DNA of 64,000 nt from Echinostoma caproni (lineage: Eukaryota; Platyhelminthes; Trematoda; Plagiorchiida; Echinostomatidae), in NCBI GenBank assembly GCA_900618425.1, contig UZAN01039505.1, positions 86,486 to 150,485 of the forward strand, in the 5' to 3' direction. Shown piece after piece: positions 1 through 12,100 of this stretch. Each line of letters starts with the position of its first letter. The stretch's first letter is position 1. The translations under genes and the position numbers were made by a program. The notes beneath the pieces are model-generated. The model made no database searches, had not been told where the DNA came from, and was given only the letters and a program-made list of their open reading frames with translations.

Positions 1-175
1 CCGGAGTTCCCGACTGTGAACCTAAACCCGGCTGAGGCCATCCATAGATTGACCAGGCCGGTTGAAATCCGGAGCTATCACCAGCCGAATCATCCAAACC
101 GGAATCTTGATTGGGATCTTCGGGCACCGGAACCGCGCTCAGGTCTTGAGAGTTCCCGACTTCTGAATGTGTTTT
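1..175 (-). CDS. glypican stalk exon with Ser-Gly sites (runs off the left edge)
   Basis: The acceptor is aaattttgtattgtaccag. Phase 0 matches the previous exon, and the frame stays open to position 1. The product reads PVPEDPNQDSGLDDSAGDSSG, then FQPAWSIYGWPQPGLGSQSG. Ser-Gly pairs next to Asp residues are the usual xylosyltransferase acceptor context for heparan sulfate, and glypicans cluster them here. The GPI-attachment signal expected 20-60 residues later is outside the window. The intron to the upstream exon is only 98 bp. Confidence 0.88.
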
Positions 176-3100
176 CTGGTACAATACAAAATTAAAATTT
201 TACTTCATGCTTTTGATAAGCATAAAATTGTACAGCTCAAGTTTGCTTTCTGTTGGTACCACACATAACCTACCTTGTTCGCTCCATCCGAACGCTGACG
301 ACCTTGATCTTCTTGCAAGCTGGATGAGTCCATGTCGGCCAGGGGTTGGTCGCCCCGGATGTAATCATTCCAGCCCAGCATAGATCCGTATGCAAGCAAA
401 CCAAGAGATTCTCCCGTTTCCTCTGAATTTATCCTGTCTTTAGGCGGATTTTGCACACCTAGAAATAAAGATGAAAGTGCGAAATGAGGAGGTGAAAATG
501 CTATTTGAAAATTTGATAAAATGTGACGCACGTGCATTACATATGACTACCCCATCACATCACGGCATATTTCGCCCTGGAAAATAATTCAGAAGGAAGA
601 TGTTATAACCAAAAGGACATACAACACACCTACCGCCTCCTTGTTCTTTGAACTTCAGAAATTGTGCACCATTATTTTGTCCCTATCGGGATGTTAATCT
701 CAAGCCCATCGATTTGGGAGCTGAAAGCCTCACTTAACCCCGAGCAAAACGTTCAAGGTTTGTCGTCTTGCTCGCAGACCTTATTGTCTGTGCATTCAAA
801 TGAATGCTACATGGTAATGTCCAATTCAATACCGAGGATATTTTCGGAAACGAAAGGGGTTTATGTCCAAGATACATGGATATAATAGTAATGGGGGATT
901 ATATTCACTTATATAGTGAATTTTATTGTGTACAGAATGCAAGTGTGTTTGATCTGCTCTGCCGATGAGACCCGAGCAGGTCGAAAAAGGTCTCCAGTGC
1001 TTCCTTTTTCAGTTCACACTGCATTTTCTCTGTTAGTGGCGAGATTAATTTTATAAAATGTATATAAATCTGGAGGAAGACTACTACCTGTGTTTCTGGT
1101 AAATCAGGAGTACATGTTCATACATCGATCTAGTTGATTTCAGCGACAACATAGAAAACACAAGGCAGTCCATCGCGATATTGACTGTTCTATCAACCTT
1201 GACAAAGAAGCTAGATTTCCGTCCTTAGGAAGAGATAATTCGAAAAGAGAAAATTGTTGGTCTTTCCAGATAACGACAACGTGCACATGAAGACATAGAA
1301 ACACGGTATGAGACCACCGAAATATAGATAATTCGCTAGGAAATTATGGGTAAAAAGTTAGCTGTCATTTTGATAGACTTGTTCCTCTTTGTGATTCAGA
1401 CTGTGAAGTCTGGCTTCTTCCTCGACGGAGTCAGTGAATGTCTACCGCTAACATTGATTGGAGAAATTGTAATATACTAATCGTTTCCGTAAAATTGTGA
1501 ATTTGAATTCCTGAAAATATCCCTGGCTAATGAAACCTTAAATTTCACTGCTTATTTTTTCACTCAATTTTGACATGTTTCTAAAACTAAGGTGAATTAT
1601 GTATCCAATGAAGTGTAGCGGTATCCTTAAGGGGTATACATCCAATCATGTTCAGGTTATTCACTCTCCTTTCGTGAACTGAATACTACAGTCAGCTTTT
1701 CCAAGTTTCTGACAGAAGAAAAAAGTTTAAGGCTGTTAATGATGTCATTCCCTACCATGTCCTTAAGGTTCTTCATGAATTCTCCCCTGAAGATGACTCT
1801 TCCTCAGGTAGAAGAAAGTCACTGATCATGCATAAAGCAACCGTTGATGGAATATTTTTCTTATTTGTAATGAATATCACATAAAACACTCGAATCAAAG
1901 TTATCATCATTTGTATGCACCTGAATAAATGTGAGTGATTCCCACCACAATTAGTCTCGCTCACTGAACAGTAAGAAGCAAATATAATCAGACAATAAAA
2001 ACATGTGACCAGGATGAGATATGATGCCACAAGGAAGAGAATCTATGCGCGCATAGCTGAGTAAGGGATAAGCTACATGTGTCAGATACCAGACATTGTA
2101 CATAGAATGCAGTGGCCAAACCGGGGAAGTACAGGGAAAATAAATCTAGTTTCTATCAAGCAATTAATGAGTTCAAACTAAGGCTTACTGTACAGATGAG
2201 ATACTGTTAACTCTCTCGCTGTGTCGGAGTTTTATTGATAAGTATCTTGTCCAATGTAACCGTTAATGTCCAAAGATAATCACAATGAAACTGGAGCATC
2301 CAATTGAATCCAAATGAATGTACTCATATGGTTATTGAGGGCCCAGTCTGAGCCTGCTCATGAGCGCATGGGCATGGTGACCGATTTGTTGATCCTTCTT
2401 GACGCTATGCATTTGCTCACCTGACTGGCCGGGGTCAATTACCACCGGGCTCATTCATTCTTGTCTAAAGCTCGCTCAATAGACAATCAATGGAAGCGGG
2501 TGAGCGAAACGTTTACTCTCGATCACAACTCACTCAAAATAACTTTTCGAGTTCATCCCGAAAGGTAACGTGTTACGACTAAAGCACAAACCACTTTACA
2601 AGGTACCGAATAGAATGTGATGAGTAGATTCGGTTACGGTGTCCGCCCGTTCATCACCGATGACCCTATTTCTTTACTGGCCCGAAAACACAGACAACGT
2701 CATTTGATTGATGAAAAGCAGCCGAATCACACAAGTTAAACTTAATAACTCCACTAAGCAAATTTGAAATTCGAATAGACCGATGCTACACGTAATGAAA
2801 AGTACAGTGCGATTGCTCCATCGTTTTCGGTCGTCTCGTCCCTCTTACCCGTGACCTTAAGCAAGCAAATTCCATCTGATCCCTAATGCGATCTGATTGG
2901 ATCATATTCGATCTGCAGCACTGAAAATCCCTCACCCCAACATGAAACTGTTTGATTACCGGCTTGTACGTTTTATAATACGCTTGTTGTTACGTCCAGT
3001 CCATCCGAGTGCTGATGGCACTCCTGTTACACAGTCGAAGTTCACTGGGCCTGCCTAAGACTCAAAGCTGTACAAAAAGGTGTGGTTTCTCATTCGGGTT

Positions 3101-6100
3101 AGCTGGGCAAGCACCAGGTCCCTTGTTGCGGCTGCACCATTCGACCGATCGATAAATTAACCCGGTCGTGCGATTTTCCGGTCGGCACAGGAGGAGGATA
3201 GGTTCCGAATCGGATGCTACCTAAGTTTTGGTAGGGAATACCCTCAAGAGAATCAGTTGTGGAGCGGTGCACCTTGTGGGAAATTCAGAGTGGAAAATGC
3301 TCAAGCGATAATGACACCGGGTCAACGCTTGACTCGTCTAAGACACGCACTATTTTTCGAAGCGGGTTCGGTAAACAGATAATCCTAGTAAAACTTTGAA
3401 TTTGTCTTGATAACGGACAACAATATCCCCTAATGTAGACCCACGCAAAACTCTTCTTGATTTTTTCCCAACTGTTGGTTTCCGCATTGAACGATCTCGG
3501 CGATCGAATTCCGAAAGAAAGAAAGAACAAATATTACGGGAAAAAATTGTATTCATGTTATAAAAGTTGTTCCATATGCTTTCCATTCTGCCGCTTGCAT
3601 AGCAAAATACGGCGAAGATAGTTTTCTTCCACCTGCAAAATTGTAGCAGTTGGAATACTTTTGCACTGCGCCACAATACTCTGTTTAAACTCCTCGATCG
3701 TTCTCGGTTTTCGGGAATAAACTGTCAGCTTTAGATATCCCCACAGAAAGAAATCCAAGGGGGACAGATCAGGTGACCTCAGAATTTCCCACATGATGCA
3801 CCGCTCCACAACTGATTCTCTTGAGGGTATTCCCTACCAAAACTTAGGTAGCATCCGATTCGGAACCTATCCTCCTCCTGTGCCGACCGGAAAATCGCAC
3901 GACCGGGTTAATTTATCGATCGGTCGAATGGTGCAGCCGCAACAAGGGACCTGGTGCTTGCCCAGCTAACCCGAATGAGAAACCACACCTTTTTGTACAG
4001 CTTTGAGTCTTAGGCAGGCCCAGTGAACTTCGACTGTGTAACAGGAGTGCCATCAGCACTCGGATGGACTGGACGTAACAACAAGCGTATTATAAAACGT
4101 ACAAGCCGGTAATCAAACAGTTTCATGTTGGGGTGAGGGATTTTCAGTGCTGCAGATCGAATATGATCCAATCAGATCGCATTAGGGATCAGATGGAATT
4201 TGCTTGCTTAAGGTCACGGGTGAGAGGGACGAGACGACCGAAAACGATGGAGCAATCGCACTGTATTTACAACGGTAAGGGAAAACTGAGACGCCTCTCT
4301 TTTCAGTTACGCAAACTCAGGCAATTCAGAACCCCACAATCAGTCTTATCATCTTTCGTTCATCAATGCGTTTCACCCATTCTACTTTATTGCTCTCCGA
4401 TAGTGTTTCCCGGTTTTTTAAAACACGACTTTAAAATAATTCGCCGCGGTTTGGTGATAATCATTCGTGCATCACTAATCTCAATTGATTTATTAATCAC
4501 AGATCTCATTAATAGTCACATCAACTCTTGTTTTTAATTTGCTCACAAGGTTCTAGATGACCCTCTTCATCCACTACACCTTGATCTATCGTCTTGTCGT
4601 TCCCAACCGTCCACACGCTCCTCATTTCGACAGCTACCCTCTCGCATTAACATTTATAAAAATTCCCCTGTACCCTACCTGGTCCGACTACTCACCAAAA
4701 AGGAACAGGTCTCAAATGAACTACGTCAAATGCTTTGTACATGATACGTATATCACCGACCTTGTTTGCCTTTTGTTTTGATTATTTTTATTTCATTCTG
4801 CATGACGAACAATGTACATTTTTAACTGAAATGTGAGCATATATCCTTACACAACTTACAAATACAATACAATACAATACACTTCAAATGAAAAAGACTC
4901 AGTTATTATTGCTCAAGAGGATTTAAGCGGCTTGATTAATTGCGCTAAGGCTTTGTCCGCTGCTGTGAAGAATGTAAGCCTATTCAGGCGAGTCTTTGGT
5001 CGGTTTAACTCAACACTGTTCCCGCGTTTGCTATTAGTGTACGTACGACCGTAAAGTGAGTACTCCATCCAAGCTTGGAGTTCATGGTTGTAAAGTGATC
5101 GCAAGATGCTTGAGCGCCCACGAAGGATGGCCACCAAGATGGTGAAGGGATGGCGTTGGTTCACCTATGATGAGAGATTACGATCATTGGGACTATACTC
5201 TGACAGTACCGCCGAATTCGAGGAGACTTGATTTTGACGTATCCAATACTGCAAACCCAAACCATTCATGTCGGCAGCTGCTCATATTATCGAACAATAT
5301 ACGCCTTAGGAGACACCGTTTCAAGTTATTGATCCCAAAGTGCAGACTGGAATGCCAGCTCCAATCTTTTGCAGTCAGAGTATGCAGTACTCGGAACAGC
5401 CTTCCACCTCACCCCTGTGCACCAAATATTGGATCTTTCAAGTGGAAACTTGATGAAACCTTTGTACACTTCACATTCCTACACCATTAAACTGAACAAA
5501 AATTCATTGAAACCTACATTCTCTATAATATCCGACTTCGAGCGGTATATGATTCTTCTTTGCCGTGGAACGAATAAATTGTGTAAATATCCTATGGGGA
5601 CAAGAGAGGCATGAGCTTTTAAGTAATTTCCACAATAGAACTTTGACTTTGACTGTGATGTACCAATTCTCTCAGGATGTCGTGTAGACCAGATTTAGGA
5701 TGCTCAATCCAAAAGTCCGCCCTTGAATTCCTGAATGAGATGCAAAAACGAGGCACGCCGACGAGTCGCAAAACAATCCGGTATAGCCACCAAGTTTTCC
5801 TCACCCGAAAATACGCATAATTTCACCAATTCGAAAATTAAAGCTGCAGCCAGTGGTGAGTTAATGAACTTCCAGAGAATGAGACCAAAGCAAAAGCAAG
5901 ATCAAAGCAAAACATTGAGGTCCGCGATTTCACCGGGAGTGAAGTTCTAATAGGTTAAGCAAACTTGCAAAACAATTCTTCCTAAATCGGCGTTCATGAA
6001 CTAAACAGCCAAATCTTGGCGTAAATCAAGGGCGATTTGTTTATCCCTTTGACTCATGTCTATGAACGGAATGTACTGTCTTTGTTTAATAATCTGTCCA

Positions 6101-9100
6101 TTGTCCGAAGCGACCGGCTTTTTGTCATCTCCACCCGGTTCTTTCAATGTGAACTTTTCGGTTTAAAGAAGATGATTAGGAGACAGTTACTAGATGTGTT
6201 ACGCGTACGTTATTTCCGAGCTAACTTTGGGTGGAAAAGACAAACCCGTCGATTGAAGCCAAATGCAAAGCACACGCAGTGTTGTCTGTTTGCGTACGGT
6301 GTCGTACACACGAGGCAAACTAAATGCACCATATCTTTTGTTACAATAAAATAGATGTGCTCGTGAGCATCGGTTTGCTTTCCTGATCGAATTCAGTTGA
6401 AGCGTTGTATTACTGGTCAGGGCTGTTGCAACATTGTGATGGAAGCGCTTGGAGTTGACCAGCACCGAAATGGAGAATGATCTTCCTGCACTGCGAATCA
6501 AAGTAATTCTTTGTCTGTTCGACTACAGAGCTAAAGTTGAAACTATAACGTAATATAAGTGCAAATTCTGTCGGTTAAGAAATAGAGTAATATTGTTTCA
6601 CAGCTGGGAACAGTTATTCAAAAGCAACTGTTGAGACGTTACATGATTATGGAAAACTTAGTCTACGACGTGCAAAGTCATAATGAAACCTTCTTTATCT
6701 CTGCTGATTATATTTTCACGGAGGACGACATTGGTCTCCACAGAAAGCGAATGAAGGCGTCGACAGAAGTGTGAATCCATTGACCCAACTGCGGATTGAA
6801 CAAGCTGAGCTCGAGCATACTAACCACAACAGTAAGGAATTATTGTTCTGTGGAGCATTTTCTACACATACACTCGCTTGCAGAAACTATATCATTCTGT
6901 ACATTACCTGGTTAATTATTCCAAAAATTGACCCCTGTGATCCGGAAATATTCTTACGTCTGAACATTTCTTGTAGTGCAATATCGAACTTATCGTCGCC
7001 ATCTATGCATATAGTTATGTTGTTCATTTTCATAAATTGTTAAGAATTTATAAACGTTTGGGCGCATAAAGCATCTCCGGACTTGATTCGACTTATAATT
7101 CACTGGTTCAATATGAAACCGACGGAATAATGTCCAACTCACCTCGGTTGAGCTGAGGCCAACTTTCCGGGACATCATTTTCCTCTGAGTTCATTGAAGC
7201 TGGTGCAGACCCAAGAGGACTGCCGTTTCCGCGGCGCTGAATAGAATTGTACGCTTGCAGTTCCCCAAGAAATGAATCGGTAGACCACTGAAGGTCACGT
7301 GATGCGCGTACTAAAAGTTCATTTGCTCTCCGAGTAGCCATTTCTTTCTATGAAGACAAAACGGGACATGTTTCTTGTTTAAACAAAAGGAAAAAGGAAA
7401 ATAGATCACATTGGACAATTCGTAACCACCTCATACCCATCTGATTTATAGGCAAAGGATTGATGTAAATTACAATTCGGAATTAGATGTTTCTTCCCCT
7501 ATTTCCATGAGACTACTCATGAGTAGCATTCCTAATGGTCAGACTTTCGTTTTCGTTCATCCCATGGCATCTATACTCATGAACTTTTTGTATTCTGTAG
7601 CCTATTTACTGGAATTTTAATGCTATGATTACGATATATTTATTCGTAAGGTTGCATTTTTTCACTGGCATAAAAATTTTCTGAACACGTGTTCTGCCGC
7701 CACCACCGTAGGCCAACTCACCGTTGACACACCTGCCCCTACACAACACACCTGCCACGGTCTTTTTTATTCCTGATCTCAGTGAGGCTCTCTGATACGC
7801 ATAATTTCAATTAAGTCGGCCCTTCGGCATCGCGTTCCCATTTGCTAGCATTTACAACACTTCATCTTAATCCATTATTCTTTCATTCTCTATCGTTTTA
7901 TTCCGGAACTAAAGTGTACTCTAAGCCTTTAACAGTGATGGGTGATTCGTGAGGGGTCAAATTATAGTTTTCCGCCCTACTGTACCATTTGATTTGCAGC
8001 CAAATTTGCCCTGGCATAAATCATGCAACCTATCATTGTTGTGCTCTTTCTTCAAACATCAATTTTTCGGGACTAGTTGCTAATGTATTTTTGTTATCCT
8101 CGGGAGGAACCTAACCACAAACCTGCGGGTTGGGAGCCCAAATCTTTTCCATTGAGTTGTACGATCAATGGCCGGCACCTTGAGAAAACGTTGTTGTGAA
8201 GAATGTTTTGGATTTTAAGATACCAGTATTGATGTTATTTTCCGGTTGTGCGTTTTACCAGTCAGAATGAAGTTAAATCATCACAAAAACATTTTCCTCT
8301 CAAACGAGTTACATCCATTGAGTGGGAATAAAGGAACTGTTAAGAAGTGAGACTCAAACTCGGAACAAAATCATCATGTAGTGTCTAGAAAACCAAACAT
8401 GCTCATCTCATCGTATCATTCTGAAGTAATAAATTTCGTTTTAATTTTTCTCATAAACAGCGCAAACGAACCGGTCCGTGATTTGATGGGCTGAGTTCAT
8501 GACGAAACACGAATATTCAATCAATTTACTCAGTGTGCTAGTTACGATCGTCTTTACATGTTATCAAACAAACCTCATCTGTGTGTGCTATTCGCAGGGT
8601 GATCATTCTCATTATCGAGTCATCAAATAAATCTAACTGTAGTAAAAGGATGCATTTTAAGGGGTTGAAATGCTTGACGTATTCACCAGTAAAACAGCTC
8701 TAAGGTGTCAAATGTCTAAACAAATAAAGCTAAATTTACGGCAGCGAAAATACCTAGAATTATTTTTATCGGGAAGCCAAAAAGCCCTATTTCTTATTCA
8801 TATACATGACACAAAAATGCAATACTTGCGTCCTTTAATACATAGAAATTTCTGACTGAGTTAACCTCTTGTTCCAGTGGCGAATTCCAGATCGGATTGT
8901 TAAACATATAGGGTACAACGTGTATTGGACCGATGGCAAGATTATCGATTTCCGGTTCGGTAAGTTCCGATTTACTGGGAATGTGTGAAGTGCGCTGACG
9001 TCGACCAGGTGGGATGAGGATGTTGGATGCTGATCGCGTTCCGTCGTTTCCCGAACCAAATTTTGGCTGATCACAGAACTCGCAACGATCAAAATGAAAT

Positions 9101-12100
9101 CTGCACGGAGAATGGGGTGACCGGAAGCGAAAAGTTGCATTCTTTACAGCTGATCGGTTCTCTGTCCATTTTCATTTAGTCTGCTGATGGGTATTCTTCA
9201 GTTTACGTTTAGCGCTGTCTAATGAAAATCTGTCTTTACACTAAGTTAATTCGAAGTTCAACGTGGGTTTTAGAGAAACCGTTGAGGATGGCACAGTTGG
9301 AAAAGGAACCCACCACCCAAAAGAATATCGAGCAACAAGTAGTCAGGCATCATGCAACCGAGTTTAATCTCCACTGCTCCTTTGGATTGTGCGAAGTCAA
9401 AGTTTAATAAGTTTTGCTTAAAACATAGCCTGGGCCTGATTCTGGAGATAGTTAAGCCGAACTAATTAAAAACCGACACATTCTGGTAATTAGGTGGTAA
9501 TAAAATGTTCAGTTACTTTACGAGGACGACGCGAGAGCAGCAAAGAAAAAAGAAATTGTCAGGACTTGGACACATGCAATCCGGTATTTTTTCCCGTGAA
9601 CTATCTTCGTCTAGATTTCTTTTCACTAAGAACAGTGAATGGTTATTCCGAATTGAAGATAAATGATATGTGATCTGCAAAGAATAATAAAACATGAATA
9701 GAGCTTTCATGCCGATCAGGGAAGATTATTCGTAAGAAAATGGATTAAAATATGCTTCTTGAACTGTAGTCAGTCAAGCATTATTAGGTGAAATAGCAAG
9801 TCTTCTTCATACATCATCCCACTAATTTGAACGCAGACAAATGCTAATCCGGGAATAAAGATCAATGTTTTTGTCAGTGTTTTTCTTTAATATTTTTGAA
9901 TCAGAAATTTTTGGGAATGCATTTTCTGTTGCCGTAATGAATGAATGACATGCTATTTCAATATTTATTCCTCGAAATTAACACAAGGTTTACCGGTTCC
10001 ATAGCCGAGTGTTAGCAGGGGTTTTCGCATGAGATCAGTGCATTTTTCTTGAACAAACCATTGCAAACGTGGATGAATTCACAAAGCAAACTATTTATTT
10101 CTAAGTGGAAAAAACTGTGACAAGATGAGGACCAAGCTCTGGGGGAATTTTTCAGTTTTAATAACTGTGTGTCAAAAACGGGTATGTATTTTAAAATGAG
10201 GCACGTCAACGAAAAGGTTATTTTCTATGACTATATAATACCACTGATAACTTGATTACAGTAGGTTTATTGAAATTTACTTGAGGAATTCAATATTTGC
10301 AAGGAACATTGTTTGTGCTAGAATCCACATAATTTGTCAAAATGTTCGGATAAATGAACGGGCACATCAATAAATAATTCACATTATTTGCGCTTAATAT
10401 TCAATCGTTTAAAATATTGATAGGTATGAGGAACCTACGGATACATTCCGTGGGTCGGTTCTTACCTTACAGGTCACAGAAATACCAGATTTAATAAATT
10501 TATTCAGATGTGTCTAAACTTCCGACCCAATGAAGTTTGATTTAGGTGGTTCACTCCGCGCTATTACATCTTCAACACGGATTACTAATCATTGGTGAAC
10601 ACATTAATACGTTCCTGAATAGTTTTGTTTGCAACTCCGTAGTCCTGCACGAATAAAAAAATGAATCACCCATTTAATAGTTTGTACTCAAGCAGGCTTT
10701 GAAGGAAGATGAACTGCTGTTCATTTTGTGACCGAAAAACAAACTCGGTAGCACGTATGCATTTCTATGAGACCCCTACCGAACAAGGGATGATAAAAAA
10801 GGACTTTAAATTGCTTTCGAGATCAATAACAGATTTATCAAGTAGTAGCGGGATTTCCCGTGAAACTATCTGTCACTTCATCATATCCCAACATACAAAG
10901 TCATGCTTTTCGTCATCAACAGAAGCTATAAACAACCCATCACATCTGTTACATCAAGATCTTATTAATTGTGTCCTCCTCTGCCACCCGGTCCCTCTAC
11001 AATTGTATATTTGCTCTTGCGACCACCTATCGGTCTTCTGTGGTACCCTACCTTGCCCGGTTTCTTGTCAGCGCAGAACGCATCACTTCGGAACTTTACT
11101 CAATCATCATGTAAATTTTCTTTTTCATTGCTTACGATAATTCTGTTATAATTTTGTTCGATAACTGTTGGTTGACTATGTGATTGCTGAATATTCACCC
11201 GTTGGAGTGCATAAAGCAAATACTGGACTTGATTTAACTTGATTTGAAAATATTGTCATGAACCCTATTTTACAGTTTGTGGTTTTGGCGAATAACGAAA
11301 GGAGAGGTTTGGTTGGACAAACGTTTCTCCTACCCCCGTGGACACCTTTCGGAAAGTTATTTCTATCCCATAATAATCACTGTAATTATCTCAATGGTCT
11401 TCGTTGGAAACCTGGTAAACAGATGGCACATAAATCCATAGCATGTTTTACCGTGTTCTGCCCGTTTTTATCCTAATTGGGGATTACACAACCGTACCGT
11501 TGAATGGGTAAAAAACTGAATACCCGACAACAATGTTCCGCATTCGTTATACAAACAAATGATTCACTTCTATAGAACTGAATTCAGGAATTGGTCTTAA
11601 ATGAGCATCACCCTACAACGTGTTTTCTGCCTTCGCATATGTGTATTCGCAATATTAGTTCTTGGTCGCCACGAAATTAATTTAGTAAAAGGAACGGTCT
11701 AAATGAAGTCAGTTTTTATTATTCTACTCACGACACTTCGGTTTCAAATTTTCACTCACAGATTATCCTATTTTACCAAATAGGAGCATACCTTCACGTT
11801 CATAGATTTGATGACAGAAAATTCGTCAATGATAGGTGTTTTAACCAATCGTGTTCGGTGTTGTTGTCTGAGGGCCTGACGTTTATCACATAATTTTGCT
11901 TATTTTTTAATTTTTTTAACAGTGATGCTTTTCTTTTATCTATTTGATGTAAAGCAACCTGACAGTCGAGAAATAAAACGGGACTGCGTTCGGTGATAAA
12001 CAGCCAATTCGTAAGGGTGGAGAGCTCAAGGCGACAATAGTGGAGCTCGTTTACGCTTCTAACAAAATGCGGGGTTCGTGCCATCCAAGAACTGCTGTCG

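Larger units (their letters stand above)
2805..4263 (-). mobile_element. Tc1/mariner-like fold-back element with transposase remnant
   Basis: A 1459-bp element is bounded by TA dinucleotides (2803-2804 and 4264-4265), the target duplication of the IS630/Tc1/mariner group. Its ends are CAGTGCGATTGCTCC and the exact reverse complement. The terminal arms are each about 486 bp and almost identical, so two thirds of the element is palindrome. The 487-bp centre keeps only the C-terminal end of a transposase on the minus strand (about 3558-3809): SPDLSPLDFFLWGYLK, holding the last catalytic Asp, then KPRTIEEFKQSI and an ending like CKRQNGKHMEQLL. The first two catalytic Asp residues are absent, so it is non-autonomous. 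Confidence 0.88.
459..7142 (-). other. 6.7-kb glypican intron with transposons
   Basis: Contains the mariner fold-back element (2805-4263), two LINE reverse transcriptase remnants (4266-4882 and 4915-5490) and a possible LINE tail near 7055-7095. I recognise nothing in 459-2804, or in 5491-7050 beyond short chance open frames. Confidence 0.7.

Noticed and set aside
8866..9066. Starting the glypican exon at a later acceptor (gtgatcag/CCAAAA)
   Set aside because: It fitted phase only before the CWNG exon was found; with that exon the upstream acceptor at 9100/9101 is required.
10446..10655. Possible exon next to the donor-like ctgtaag/gtaaga on the minus strand
   Set aside because: The only frames starting at the good acceptor (ttcgtgcag) hit a stop within 24 codons.
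11796..11890. Minus-strand frame ending at a donor-like gtatgc (SVIKSMNVK)
   Set aside because: No pyrimidine-rich acceptor, no family similarity, and flanking glypican exons already join in phase.
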